Part shown: piece by piece, positions 31,452 to 40,522 of the stretch
Layout of the letters: every line of letters begins with the position of its first letter
Position numbering within the stretch: position 1 is the first letter of the stretch
Assembly (NCBI GenBank): GCA_963928055.1
Contig: CAWVDN010000003.1
Coordinates: 124,001-188,000 of the forward strand
DNA from: Scatomonas sp963928055
GTDB taxonomy: Bacteria > Bacillota > Clostridia > Lachnospirales > Lachnospiraceae
DNA: 64,000 nt
Direction of reading: 5' to 3'
Program-made: the position numbers and the translations under genes
Notes under the pieces: generated by a model
The model's input: only the letters and a program-made list of their open reading frames with translations
Told to the model about the DNA's origin: nothing
Databases searched by the model: none

Positions 31452-32909
31452 ATGTCTAAATTTTCTGAATATCTCAAGGAGATCCTGAGCCGGCAGGAGG
31501 AATCCATTGCGGGCATCGCGAAAAACGCGGGGCTGGAGCGGACGTCCATCCACAAGGCTCTGAAGGACGAAAGAATTCTGTCTTATACAGCCCTGAAAAA
31601 ACTGACCAGGTATCTGCAGCTGACCCTTCCTCAGGTGCGGGAGCTGACCCGGTATTACGAGATGCTCCTGCGGGGGGAGGATATTTTCCGGATCCAGGAG
31701 GCCATCTGCGAGATCCTCTCGGATCTGTCCCAGCTTCATTATGCCGGAGCAAACTACCTTCCGGAGGAGATCCCGGCCCGGAAGCCCTCCGGATTTCCGG
31801 AGCTGATCTTCGGCAGGGCCCAGGTGGAGACCGCGGTGCGGGAGATCTGGCAGTACGAGACCGCCGGGGAAAACTGCGAAATAGAGCTGTTTCTGCCTCC
31901 GGGCAGCCCTTTGACGGATCTGCTGATCCGCCTGTGGAAGGGAGGAAGGGAGTTTACGGCCCGGCAGCTGGTGACTTTTGCGCCCAGCCGTTCCGGGGAA
32001 GCGCCGAATCTGCGGATCCTGCAGAAACTGCTGCCTTTGGCCTTTGTGTCCGGCAGCCGCTATTTTGCCTACTATTATTTTGAGAACACCGCGGCGGCAG
32101 GCAACGTATCGCCTCTGCCCTGGTTTGTGGTGACGCCCCATTTTCTCATAACGCTGGATGATAAGGTGTCTGTGGCGCAGATCCAGACGGCTCCGGAACT
32201 GCTGCGGCTGTACCGGAAACGCTTCGCCAAGGTGGCGGAGGAATGCCAGCCCCTGTGCTCCTACGCCGGGGACACTTCCCGGGTTTTGGACGCCTATATG
32301 GAGAACACGGACCAGGGGGCTTATTATACGGTTATGATCCAGCCCTGTCTGGGCCGGTATTATACCCGGGAGCGCATCGAAGGCCAGCTGCGCCGGGAGA
32401 TCCCGGAACGGGACAAGCTCCTGGAGTTAAGCGACCGGCGTTTCCGGATCCTCCGGGAACTGAAGGGGGATTATTACACGATTTTTTCGGAGAAAGGCCT
32501 GCGGCAGTTCGCGGCGGACGGGATCATGGTGGATCTTCCCTCCGAGCTGGTCCGGCCGCTTATGCCCGCCCTGCGGCTGGAACTGCTGCGGGAGTTTCAG
32601 GAGGACATCCGCCGGGACAAGGTCCACGGCTGTATCGTGGATCCGGAGGAGATCCCCATTCCTCCCTACCTGACCTTTACCTGTGATCCCAAGTTCGGGG
32701 TGCATTTTTACGCGGTCCAGGGATTTTCCGGGGGAGCCTACAGCTGCAATCTCCACATCGGGGACAGCGGCATCGGGCAGTCTTTCTGCCGGTTTATCAA
32801 GTCTCTGCCGGGAAGCCGGTATGTGTATGAAAAAGAGAGGACGCTGCAGATCCTGGAGGAGCTGATCCGCGGACTGGAAAAACAAGCAGAGGAGGAACCC
32901 CGGATATGA
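31452..32909 (+). CDS. XRE-type helix-turn-helix protein with large unknown C-terminal domain
   Basis: The 485-residue protein opens with a Cro/CI-type helix-turn-helix (residues 1-65, ESIAGIAKNAGLERTSIHKALKDERILSYTALKKLTRYL). The remaining 420 residues match no family I know. They look like a globular alpha/beta sensor, with no membrane segment. ATG 31452 behind GGGGGAAA is the start; the frame extends upstream through the promoter without a ribosome site. Its TGA overlaps the ATG of the next gene (ATGA at 32906-32909), so it is translationally coupled to the kinase-like membrane protein. It may regulate its own operon through the palindrome upstream. Confidence 0.7.
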   Translation: MSKFSEYLKEILSRQEESIAGIAKNAGLERTSIHKALKDERILSYTALKKLTRYLQLTLPQVRELTRYYEMLLRGEDIFRIQEAICEILSDLSQLHYAGANYLPEEIPARKPSGFPELIFGRAQVETAVREIWQYETAGENCEIELFLPPGSPLTDLLIRLWKGGREFTARQLVTFAPSRSGEAPNLRILQKLLPLAFVSGSRYFAYYYFENTAAAGNVSPLPWFVVTPHFLITLDDKVSVAQIQTAPELLRLYRKRFAKVAEECQPLCSYAGDTSRVLDAYMENTDQGAYYTVMIQPCLGRYYTRERIEGQLRREIPERDKLLELSDRRFRILRELKGDYYTIFSEKGLRQFAADGIMVDLPSELVRPLMPALRLELLREFQEDIRRDKVHGCIVDPEEIPIPPYLTFTCDPKFGVHFYAVQGFSGGAYSCNLHIGDSGIGQSFCRFIKSLPGSRYVYEKERTLQILEELIRGLEKQAEEEPRI

Positions 32910-35197
32910 TCGATGTAAATCATCTTTGCCCCGGCTGCATGGGCCGGTGGGAGGATCCTTCCGGCGCCTGCCCCCGCTGCGGGTTCTCCTGGGAGAAGGT
33001 CCGAAAGGGAGGGAGGGAGCTGGAGCCCTTTACCATCCTGGCCGGACGGTATCTGCTGGGCGTGCGGATCGGAGAGGAAAGCTCCGGCATGACGTACCTG
33101 GCGATGGATCTGGAAAAAGAGCAGCCGGTGGCGGTGAAGGAATTTTTCCCCGCCAGTCTGGCCAGGAGAGAGGGACTGCAGGTGGTGCCCCTGCGGGAGG
33201 AAGAGGGCAGGGATTTCCGAAAGGCCCTGCGGGAATTCCGCCGGGAGGCGGAACTGCTGTCCCGGCGCCAGGGGCTGCCGGGGAGCGAGTCCTTCCGGGA
33301 GCTGGCGGAGGAAAACGGAACGCTGTATCTGGTCACGGATTTTGTGGAGGGAATGACCGTAGAACAGTATATGCGCCGGAAGGGGAAGCCGTTTACGGAG
33401 GAACTGTACGGGCCGGTACCGGAGCCCGCAGCCGCGGAGCCGGAGGAGGAGCAGAAGAAAAAACGGAGATGGCCTCTGTTTCTGGGACTGGGAGCGGCAG
33501 CCGCGGCGGCTGCTGCCGCAGTCGTGGTGTTCCTGCTGCCGGGAGGAGCCCGGGAGGCAAACACTCTGGACAGCCTGAGCCTGGCGGCCAATCGGCAGGA
33601 GGACGGAAGCGTCTGGTTCGCCACCGGGGATATTTCCTTTCAGGTAAATATGGAGGAACTTCCGGAAGAGAACTGGGAATGGGAAACCTCCGGTGAGAAC
33701 CATACAGACTGGACCTTTTCCGGGGAAAAGACCACGGCGGTCAACTTCTATTCCTATACCGGAGGGGATTCCGGCACCAACACGGTGATCTACGATGAAG
33801 AAGGCCGTATCCTGTTCCTGGAAGACAGCGATCTTCAGATTTCCCGTGAGTACACCTACGGGGAATCCTTCTGGAGCGTCACGACTTACGAAAACGGCCG
33901 GATGGCAGGGGAAATCCGGACAGACCTGGACGATCAGGGCCGGGCGGTCCGGGTCCGCGGCGCCGGATACGATGAGAACGGCGATCTGTCGGAGGAAAAT
34001 GAAGAGACCTATGTGTATGAGGACCATGCGGACGGAACCTACAGCCTGGACTACAGGCTGGAAGGCTGGAATTACACGGAGGGCGGGGAGGACGGGACCC
34101 GGATCCGCACAGTCACCACAGAAACCGCGGCGGCGGAATATGACGAAGAGGGACGGATCCTCTCCCAGGACAGCCAGAGGGAGAACAGGGAGGAGGGCAG
34201 TCCGGCTTCCTTTCGGAATCACATCGTAGAATCCTATGCGTATGATGAGCAGGGACAGGTGCTGACCTGTGAGTCCTCCCAGGAATACTGGAACGGAGAA
34301 CCCGGGGGCAGCGAGGATCACTGGACCTACACGTACCGGTACACCTACGAGAACAGCTACGACGAGGAGGGAAGGCTGATCCGCAGGATCCTGACCAATG
34401 AAACAAGGGATGAGGAGGAACTTACGGAAACCCGTTCTTACTATCTCTTCACCTACGACGCATGGGGGAATCAGCTGACTTCCCTTTCCTACGACGAAGA
34501 CGCGGAGGGAAATGTCAGCCGCCTCTCCTTCAGCAGCCGCCTCTATGAAAAATTCGCCCCGGAAAACGGGATCCTGACCGCCACCGGGGAGACCTCGGGG
34601 ACTCTGGATCCGGAGATGCCGCAAATGGGAGCCTCCTCGGCGGAGGAGGCAGCGGAAGAAGAGCCCTCCGGCCAGGCCGGGGAGTCCTCCTCCGCCATGC
34701 TGGATATAGAAGACCTGGATGAGGAACTGGCAGATCTGCAGATGGTGGCGGAGCGCCAGGGAAAAATCCTGGCCCCGCCGGAGGAGGGGGATCTGGGTTA
34801 TCAGGGCGTGGTCAGCGGCATCTATGATGTGTTCCTTTCGGAGCTGGTAAAACCGCTGCTGGAAGACGAAGGGACTTACCGGGAGGATCTGTACTATGTG
34901 CTTCCTCCGGAAAGCTGGGATCACGGAGATGTGCTGGCGGCGGCAGTCTGCGGGGATCCGCAGACCGCCTGGGAACTGACCCAGGCCTTCTACCAGGCGG
35001 ATCTGTACGAGTATACCGGCAGCTGGGCCCAGCTGATCCGTGGACTGCAGTCCGGAGAAACGGATCTGGTGTTCCCGGAGAAAGATCGGTGGAAATGGCC
35101 GCTGATGGAACAGTATATTTCATACATAGCGGAAACAGAGGGACGGGAGCTGGCCCTGGCGGATGAAAACGGAAACGTGCAGGTCAGCTATCCGTAA
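32906..35197 (+). CDS. Zinc-ribbon / truncated Ser/Thr-kinase N-lobe / transmembrane / extracellular repeat protein
   Basis: The 763-residue protein begins with a zinc ribbon (CPGC and CPRC, residues 8-25). A protein-kinase N-lobe follows (about 40-165): a loose Gly-rich loop RIGEESSGMTYLA, Lys78 in VAVKEF, a likely helix-C Glu near 115 and a hinge region YLVTDFVEGMTVEQY. The C-lobe is absent, with no HRD or DFG motif, so it cannot be an active kinase. A membrane segment at 190-211 leads to an external domain of about 550 residues with many acidic YD-like strands (YDEEGRI, YDENGDL, YDEQGQV, YDEEGRL). It may transmit an outside signal to the FHA protein that follows. Function unknown. Confidence 0.7.
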   Translation: MIDVNHLCPGCMGRWEDPSGACPRCGFSWEKVRKGGRELEPFTILAGRYLLGVRIGEESSGMTYLAMDLEKEQPVAVKEFFPASLARREGLQVVPLREEEGRDFRKALREFRREAELLSRRQGLPGSESFRELAEENGTLYLVTDFVEGMTVEQYMRRKGKPFTEELYGPVPEPAAAEPEEEQKKKRRWPLFLGLGAAAAAAAAAVVVFLLPGGAREANTLDSLSLAANRQEDGSVWFATGDISFQVNMEELPEENWEWETSGENHTDWTFSGEKTTAVNFYSYTGGDSGTNTVIYDEEGRILFLEDSDLQISREYTYGESFWSVTTYENGRMAGEIRTDLDDQGRAVRVRGAGYDENGDLSEENEETYVYEDHADGTYSLDYRLEGWNYTEGGEDGTRIRTVTTETAAAEYDEEGRILSQDSQRENREEGSPASFRNHIVESYAYDEQGQVLTCESSQEYWNGEPGGSEDHWTYTYRYTYENSYDEEGRLIRRILTNETRDEEELTETRSYYLFTYDAWGNQLTSLSYDEDAEGNVSRLSFSSRLYEKFAPENGILTATGETSGTLDPEMPQMGASSAEEAAEEEPSGQAGESSSAMLDIEDLDEELADLQMVAERQGKILAPPEEGDLGYQGVVSGIYDVFLSELVKPLLEDEGTYREDLYYVLPPESWDHGDVLAAAVCGDPQTAWELTQAFYQADLYEYTGSWAQLIRGLQSGETDLVFPEKDRWKWPLMEQYISYIAETEGRELALADENGNVQVSYP

Positions 35198-35214
35198 CCG
35201 GAAGGAGGAAAGAA

Positions 35215-35703
35215 ATGAATCTGATAAAATGCGGCGCCGGTCATTTTTATGACGGGGACAAATTCCCCGGAGGCTGTCCTTACTGCCGGAAGGCGCAGCC
35301 CGCGTCCCTGCCCGGAGCTGTTTTCAATCCGACGCCGGCAAAGCCCGGGGCGGAACCGGTGGTGGGATGGCTGGTATGTATAAAAGGGGAATACAGAGGA
35401 CAGAGTTTCTCTCTGAAGGCGGGCCGGAATGAGATCGGAGGGGACGCCGGCATGGATGTGGCGCTGAGCCTGGATCACAGCGTATCCCGATCCCGGCACG
35501 CGGTGGTGATCTACGAGCCCGGGAGCAGGACCTTCCTGGCGGATGCCGGGGAGGCCCGGGAATTGTGCTGTCTGAACGGGGAAGCCCTCCTCTCCCAACG
35601 GAGGATGAAGGCTTACGATACCCTGGATCTGGGGAATACCAGCCTGATGCTGGTGCCCTGCTGCGGAGAAAAATTCTCCTGGGAGGAGGGGCTGAAAGAC
35701 TGA
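35215..35703 (+). CDS. Zinc-ribbon / FHA domain protein
   Basis: The 162-residue protein starts with a zinc ribbon (MNLIKCGAGHFYDGDKFPGGCPYC) followed by a forkhead-associated domain (about 50-150) with GRNEIGG, SVSRSRHAVV and the terminal DTLDLGNTSLMLV. FHA domains bind phosphothreonine on partner proteins. It is 17 bases from the kinase-like gene and shares its zinc-ribbon opening, so the two probably act together even though the kinase lobe is incomplete. The last 91 bases overlap the 3' end of the convergent yoaK-like gene. Confidence 0.82.
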   Translation: MNLIKCGAGHFYDGDKFPGGCPYCRKAQPASLPGAVFNPTPAKPGAEPVVGWLVCIKGEYRGQSFSLKAGRNEIGGDAGMDVALSLDHSVSRSRHAVVIYEPGSRTFLADAGEARELCCLNGEALLSQRRMKAYDTLDLGNTSLMLVPCCGEKFSWEEGLKD

Positions 35704-36362
35704 GCCCGTTTCCGCTCCGCCAGCAGAAGAAACAGACAGAAGCCCAGAGGGATCAGGGCGAACCAGACGCTGTAAAGGGAAAAGACCTGCAGCAGCAGAT
35801 ATTCCGCCGCGGCCCCGGCATTGAAAAAGAGCAGCGTGCCTCCGAAGACGCCGGCCTTTTCTTTGTGGGGGCCTTTTGCGGCGGGATCCTTTTCCAGAAA
35901 ATAGTCCGTCAGGGCGGTAAAAGTCTGCTTGATATTATTCGTGGAAAAAATGGTGGAGCTGACGTAGGGGCCGACCCCTTTAAAGGAGCACCACTGAAAA
36001 GCCGTGGCGAAAAATACCGGGTACAGAGCCATGACCGGATTCAGATCCAGGGGAATGAAGGCGCAGGAAGTGATTACGGCGGCGTTGACCCCCAGAGACA
36101 GAAAACGGACGTCCAGGGCGGTCCTGCGGGAAAGGACCGCGGCCAGTACCACGGCGGAAATGTACAGCAGCAGCGCGCCCAGATGGATCAGCATCTCCCG
36201 GGGATTCCGGCCGCAGATGGCGCTGACCAGCTCAATGACATTGGCGGTCTGGGAGGACCCGAACACCAGCTGGCGGCTGAACAGGGCGTAAGCCCCCAGA
36301 AAACCTCCGCAGACGGCCATGGTAAATTGGATCAGGATGGTGGACCTTTGTATTTTTTCCAT
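35613..36362 (-). CDS. YoaK/DUF1275 family membrane protein
   Basis: The 249-residue protein has six hydrophobic segments and the YoaK features TMAVCGGFLGAYALFSRQLVFGSSQTANVIEL and KGVGPYVSSTIFSTNNIKQ. The function of the family is unknown. ATG 36362 behind AAGGAGA is the start; the open frame continues upstream into the tRNA-Arg gene but has no ribosome site there. Its 3' end overlaps the convergent FHA gene by 91 bases. No terminator lies between, so the two transcripts must overlap. Confidence 0.82.
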   Translation of the reverse strand: MEKIQRSTILIQFTMAVCGGFLGAYALFSRQLVFGSSQTANVIELVSAICGRNPREMLIHLGALLLYISAVVLAAVLSRRTALDVRFLSLGVNAAVITSCAFIPLDLNPVMALYPVFFATAFQWCSFKGVGPYVSSTIFSTNNIKQTFTALTDYFLEKDPAAKGPHKEKAGVFGGTLLFFNAGAAAEYLLLQVFSLYSVWFALIPLGFCLFLLLAERKRAQSFSPSSQENFSPQQGTSIRLVFPRSRVS

Positions 36363-36474
36363 TGGGATATTCTCCTTCCAGCCCATCATTATAGCATCTC
36401 TTTTAAAATTTGCAACGCAAATCTTTCCGATCTGCCGGGGGCCTTCCCTGGCCTTTCTTTTTCGCGCAAAAACA

Positions 36475-36520
36475 GAGCCGCTGCGGAACAGACGATCCTT
36501 CCTCTGTCCGGCAGCGGCCC
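36475..36520 (-). terminator. Conserved-stem hairpin, copy D (terminator after tRNA-Arg)
   Basis: GAGCCGCTGCGGAACAGA (36475-36492) pairs with TCTGTCCGGCAGCGGCCC (36503-36520). On the minus strand it is followed by GTTTTTGCG, a good terminator immediately after the tRNA gene. Confidence 0.75.
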
Positions 36521-36528
36521 TTTTCATC

Positions 36529-36602
36529 CGTGCGTTAGAGGATTCGAACCCCCGGCCTTTTGATCCGTAGTCAAACGCTCTATCCAGCTGAGCTAAACGC
36601 AC
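36529..36602 (-). tRNA. tRNA-Arg (anticodon ACG)
   Basis: On the minus strand the acceptor arms GTGCGTT and AACGCAC pair with discriminator G. The D arm TAGCTCAG, a 7-base anticodon loop CTACGGA on stem TTTGA/TCAAA, and the T arm GGGGGTTCGAATCCT are all present. The 3' CCA is not encoded. Confidence 0.93.
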
Positions 36603-36791
36603 ATATATTTTCAACGCAATATATATTATCCTATTTTAAAAGGTTTGTCAATGGAAAAATGTGATTTGCCGGGCCTTTTTTTTCGGGGGGTTTTATGGCA
36701 TAATGAGAGGTGGCAAGATCATCATCTAAAGGCAGTTTATTTTCGGACGCGGCCGGCAGGGCCCGCGTTCGGCAGAAATAAGGAGAAAAGT

Positions 36792-37709
36792 ATGAGACCG
36801 GAAATACAGTTTTTGGAGGCGCAGGGCGTCAGCCCCGCCCTGATCGAAGATGTGGAGAAGTTTACGGAGCAGTACCCGGTGGAGGAGGCGGTGCGTCACC
36901 GGCTGGCAAAGCCGCCTATTCCCTTTTACGGCCGGGAAGTGCTGGAGATGGCTCTGGCCGCGCTCCTTCAGGGGGAGAATCTGCTGCTGACCGGAGCCAA
37001 GGCTACGGGAAAAAATGTGCTGGCGGAGAATCTGGCCTTTCTTTTCGGAAGGCCGGTGTACAATGTTTCCTTTCATGTAAATACCAGCAGCGCCGAGCTC
37101 ATCGGTACGGATACCTTCCGCAACAACGAGGTGGAGCTGCGGAAGGGAAGCATTTACCAGTGCGCCCAGTACGGGGGCTTCGGCATTCTGGATGAGATCA
37201 ATATGGCCAAGAACGACGCGGTATCGGTGCTCCACGCCACCCTGGACTACCGCCGCAGCATTGACGTGCCCGGGTATGACAAGATCGATCTGCACCCGGC
37301 GGCCCGGTTTATCGGCACCATGAATTACGGTTACGCGGGGACCAAGGAACTGAACGAGGCGCTGGTCTCCCGGTTCCTGGTCATCGATATGCCCCCGCAG
37401 AACGAGGAGACCCTGGGTTATATTCTGGATCAGATCTACCCGGACATGAAGCCCCGGGCCAAAGCCCAGTGGATCGGCCTGTTTCTGGATCTGCAGATGA
37501 AGGCGGAGAACGCGGAGATCTCCACCAAAGCCCTGGACCTTCGGGGACTGCTGGCGGCGGCGGGAACCGTGCGGCAGGGGCTGTCTCCCTTCCTGGCGCT
37601 GCAGATGGGGGTAGTCAACAAGTGTTTCGATATTTTTGAGAAGGAGATCGTCCGGGATGTGGCGGCGACCAGGATCCCGGAGGACTGGACGAGGGAAGAT
37701 GTATTCTGA
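36792..37709 (+). CDS. MoxR-type AAA+ ATPase
   Basis: The 305-residue protein has Walker A GAKATGKN (68-75; Asn replaces the usual Thr/Ser) and Walker B GGFGILDEI (Asp134, Glu135), followed by the sensor motif IGTMNYGYAGT. MoxR ATPases work with von Willebrand-domain proteins to mature or remodel enzyme complexes. The next gene encodes that partner and overlaps by 11 bases. ATG 36792 follows AGGAGA. The Asn in the P-loop might change ATP handling but occurs in some relatives. Confidence 0.85.
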   Translation: MRPEIQFLEAQGVSPALIEDVEKFTEQYPVEEAVRHRLAKPPIPFYGREVLEMALAALLQGENLLLTGAKATGKNVLAENLAFLFGRPVYNVSFHVNTSSAELIGTDTFRNNEVELRKGSIYQCAQYGGFGILDEINMAKNDAVSVLHATLDYRRSIDVPGYDKIDLHPAARFIGTMNYGYAGTKELNEALVSRFLVIDMPPQNEETLGYILDQIYPDMKPRAKAQWIGLFLDLQMKAENAEISTKALDLRGLLAAAGTVRQGLSPFLALQMGVVNKCFDIFEKEIVRDVAATRIPEDWTREDVF

Positions 37710-39504
37710 TCAGGAAGAAAACGCGGTGCTGGATGATCACCGGCTGGAAATGGAAAACCGGATCCGCAATCTGGTGTGGACCGTCAGCGGGGATTACTCC
37801 CTGGAGGTGAAGCCGGATGTGGACACGTTTCTGCGCTCCCGGAATATGGCCCTTTACGACGGCATCAAGCAGGGAGGACTGGCGAAGTATTTTGACCGGG
37901 ACGCCCTCAGCATGTATCTGCTGAAAAAGATCTACTGCCAGGCCTTCAGCGGCCCGCTGATGACGGTGGCCCAGCTGTGCGTGGAGGAGGCGGTGGGGCG
38001 CAGGCTGGACGCGGAGCGGGAAGGCGTCCGGAATATCCGCCGGAAAGCCTACGAGGATATCCTGGATCTGGATTTTAAGGAGCTGGCCGCCACGCCTCTG
38101 GGACACTTCAAGGCAGCGCTGCTCCGGGAGGAGCTGGACGGGTCCTACCAGGGAACCAGCCAGATCGAGGGCTGGATGCAGGAGATCCACCGGCTGCGGG
38201 AGGCCCGCGACACCATGGAGGTGATCCGTACCGTGGACAGCCTCTACAATCAGATCGTGGAGCCGAATTTTGAAAAAAAGAAAAAGACTCTGGAGCAGGT
38301 GCTGGCGGTGACGCTGGAGGATCTGGCGGAGTTTTCCTGGAAAGATTTTCTGGCGGAGGACCTGGAGGATCTGTACCAGGAGACCATGGACACGTACCTG
38401 GAAAAGATCTCCGAGGCCATGACCAACCTGGATATGAACGAGAGCCGGGACAAAGAGGAGCCGGAACAGCAGCAGGAAGGACAGAAGAAAAAAAAGATCC
38501 TGGTGGTGGACGAGAAGGCCCTGGCGCAGATGTATTCCTATGTGGAGAAAAATTTCGGGAAAAGCTATCTCACCCCGGCGGAACAGAAAAACCTCAACTA
38601 TCAGTACTGTCGGGGGATCCACGGGGACTGCAGCCTGTACTGCACCGAGGGGATCCTGCAGAATCCCGTGCTGAGGAATTACCAGTACGAGTACGCCAGG
38701 AAACAGAAGGATAAAAACATCATGGCCTATTACGAGCAGAGCCGGGTGGTGAAGCGGAACATCCAGGTGCTGACGGACATGCTGCGGAAAGCGCTGCTGC
38801 TGCGCAGCGAGGACCAGGAGATCCTTTCGGACCGGGGGCGGATCATCCCGGCGGCCCTGTGGAAGGTAGGGCGCTCGGAGGACGCCAGGCTTTTTAAAAA
38901 AGAGATCAAAAACGAGGCCATGAATTTTGTGGTGGACGTACTCATTGACGCCAGCGGTTCCCAGCGGAGCCGTCAGAACCAGGTGGCGCTGCAGGCCTTT
39001 ATCATCAGCGAGGCCCTGTCTAACCTGGAGATCCCTTTCCGGGTCACCAGCTTCTGCACTTTCTGGGATTATACGATCCTGCAGAAGTTCCGGGATTACG
39101 ATGACAGCCGGAAAAAGAACGGCAGGATCTTTGAGTATATGACCTCCTCCAACAACCGGGACGGACTGGCGGTGAAGGTGGTGGGCAGCACCCTGCTGCA
39201 GCGGGAGGAGGAAAATAAGGTGCTGATCCTCTTAAGCGACGGCAAGCCCTACGATGTGGTGGTGAACCGGCCCAATTCCAGAAATCCGCAGCCCTACCGG
39301 GGAAAACCGGCCATTCTGGACACCGGCTTCGAGGTCCGGAGGCTCCGGCAGAGCGGAGCGGCGGTGCTGGGGGTCTTTGTGGGAGAGGAGACGGAGCTGT
39401 CCGCGGAACGGAGGATCTTCGGCAAGGATTTTGCCTATATCCGTACCATTAAAAATTTTTCCTATGTGGTAGGCCGTTATCTGTTGAAACAGATCGAGGA
39501 ATAA
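37699..39504 (+). CDS. von Willebrand factor A domain protein (CobT/NorD-like MoxR partner)
   Basis: The 601-residue protein has a long helical N-terminal region (1-400, with an acidic/Gln segment near 250-275) and a C-terminal VWA domain with the metal site DASGS (Asp417, Ser419, Ser421) and LLSDGKPYD. The layout matches NorD/CobT-type proteins paired with MoxR ATPases. Its ATG lies inside the end of the ATPase gene, showing coupled translation. The client of this MoxR/VWA pair is not evident; no nitric-oxide reductase or cobaltochelatase is nearby. Confidence 0.82.
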   Translation: MYSDQEENAVLDDHRLEMENRIRNLVWTVSGDYSLEVKPDVDTFLRSRNMALYDGIKQGGLAKYFDRDALSMYLLKKIYCQAFSGPLMTVAQLCVEEAVGRRLDAEREGVRNIRRKAYEDILDLDFKELAATPLGHFKAALLREELDGSYQGTSQIEGWMQEIHRLREARDTMEVIRTVDSLYNQIVEPNFEKKKKTLEQVLAVTLEDLAEFSWKDFLAEDLEDLYQETMDTYLEKISEAMTNLDMNESRDKEEPEQQQEGQKKKKILVVDEKALAQMYSYVEKNFGKSYLTPAEQKNLNYQYCRGIHGDCSLYCTEGILQNPVLRNYQYEYARKQKDKNIMAYYEQSRVVKRNIQVLTDMLRKALLLRSEDQEILSDRGRIIPAALWKVGRSEDARLFKKEIKNEAMNFVVDVLIDASGSQRSRQNQVALQAFIISEALSNLEIPFRVTSFCTFWDYTILQKFRDYDDSRKKNGRIFEYMTSSNNRDGLAVKVVGSTLLQREEENKVLILLSDGKPYDVVVNRPNSRNPQPYRGKPAILDTGFEVRRLRQSGAAVLGVFVGEETELSAERRIFGKDFAYIRTIKNFSYVVGRYLLKQIEE

Positions 39505-39551
39505 ACTATACTTATCTAAAAAGCAGGAAGAAATAACAGGAGGTAGAAGGA

Positions 39552-40382
39552 ATGGGAAAAACTTTCAGAAGGCTTCTGGGAGCGGCCGCGGGCACAGCGG
39601 CGGCCTGGGCCCTGGCGGTAAAGCCCAGGACCAGCGGCAAGCCGGATATGAGCGAGTTTCAGAAATATGATTTTGCCCACAGAGGGTATTACAGTGTCAG
39701 AAAGAAGATACCGGAGAATTCCCTGAAGGCCTTTCAGGCGGCGGTGGATCACGGCTATGGCATTGAGCTGGACGTGCGGCTGACCCGGGACGGGGTACCG
39801 GTGGTGATCCACGATTCCCGGCTGCTGCGGCTCTGCGGCGCGGAAGGCTGCGTGGAGGATAAAACCCGGGAAGAACTGCGGGAATACCGCCTTTCCCGGA
39901 CGGAGGAGACGATCCCGGATCTGGAGGAGGTCTTGAAGCTGGTGGACGGACAGGTCCCCCTGCTGATCGATATCAAGACGGAGCAGGAAAATTACGGGGT
40001 GCTCTGCGGCAGGATCAGCCAGGTGCTGGACGGCTATGACGGGGTCTTTGCCGTGCAGTCGGCAGATCCCATGACGGTGCGCTGGTTCCGCGCCAGCCGC
40101 CCGGAATATCTTCGGGGCCAGATCATGGAGTACGGGGAGCGCTGCGGTTGCGGCATCGCCTGCAGCATTTCCAGTTTTCTCCGCCACAATCTGCTGACCA
40201 ACTTCCTCACCGCTCCGGATTTTGTCACCTGCCATGTGGAAGACCGGAACAATTACAGCCTTCGGCTGTGCCGGTTCCTGTACCGGGTGCAGACCATGGA
40301 ATGGGGGATCCACGATCTGCAGGGCTATGAGCTGGTGAAGACCGATGAGTCCCTGGTGATCTTTGACGAGATCGAACCCTGA
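39552..40382 (+). CDS. Glycerophosphodiester phosphodiesterase
   Basis: The 276-residue protein has the GDPD fold: FAHRGYY (His43, Arg44), PENSLKAF, the metal pair Glu72/Asp74 in GIELDVRLT, and His87 in VVIHD. A hydrophobic N-terminus (LLGAAAGTAAAWALAV) may anchor it in the membrane. It hydrolyses glycerophosphodiesters to glycerol-3-phosphate and an alcohol during phospholipid turnover. RBS GGAGG. A very long terminator hairpin (40419-40480) follows. Confidence 0.88.
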   Translation: MGKTFRRLLGAAAGTAAAWALAVKPRTSGKPDMSEFQKYDFAHRGYYSVRKKIPENSLKAFQAAVDHGYGIELDVRLTRDGVPVVIHDSRLLRLCGAEGCVEDKTREELREYRLSRTEETIPDLEEVLKLVDGQVPLLIDIKTEQENYGVLCGRISQVLDGYDGVFAVQSADPMTVRWFRASRPEYLRGQIMEYGERCGCGIACSISSFLRHNLLTNFLTAPDFVTCHVEDRNNYSLRLCRFLYRVQTMEWGIHDLQGYELVKTDESLVIFDEIEP

Positions 40383-40418
40383 AATAATCGAAAATAGAGA
40401 AGAACAGCGAAGAAACAG

Positions 40419-40480
40419 ACAGTTTCCGGCCCGGCTTTTATGAAAAATTAACAATAAAAGCCTTGCCGGAAACTGTTTTT
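40419..40480 (+). terminator. Long terminator after the GDPD gene, overlapping the next promoter
   Basis: The 23-base arms begin ACAGTTTCCGGC at 40419 and end GCCGGAAACTGT at 40476, with one two-base mismatch and a 12-base loop, then TTTTT. The -35 of the next promoter lies inside the right arm. Confidence 0.85.
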
Positions 40481-40490
40481 GTGTTATAAT
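40463..40490 (+). promoter_or_regulatory. Promoter of the UroD-like gene
   Basis: TTGCCG (40463-40468), a 16-base spacer and TATAAT (40485-40490). ATG 40523 is 33 bases downstream. Confidence 0.6.
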
Positions 40491-40522
40491 TGTAAAGAGT
40501 ATGAAAATTGGAGGTATCTATT

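Noticed and set aside
36363..36614. Longer start for the yoaK-like gene, running through the tRNA-Arg
   Set aside because: The extra residues are the translation of a tRNA, a well-known artefact, and the ribosome site lies just before ATG 36362.
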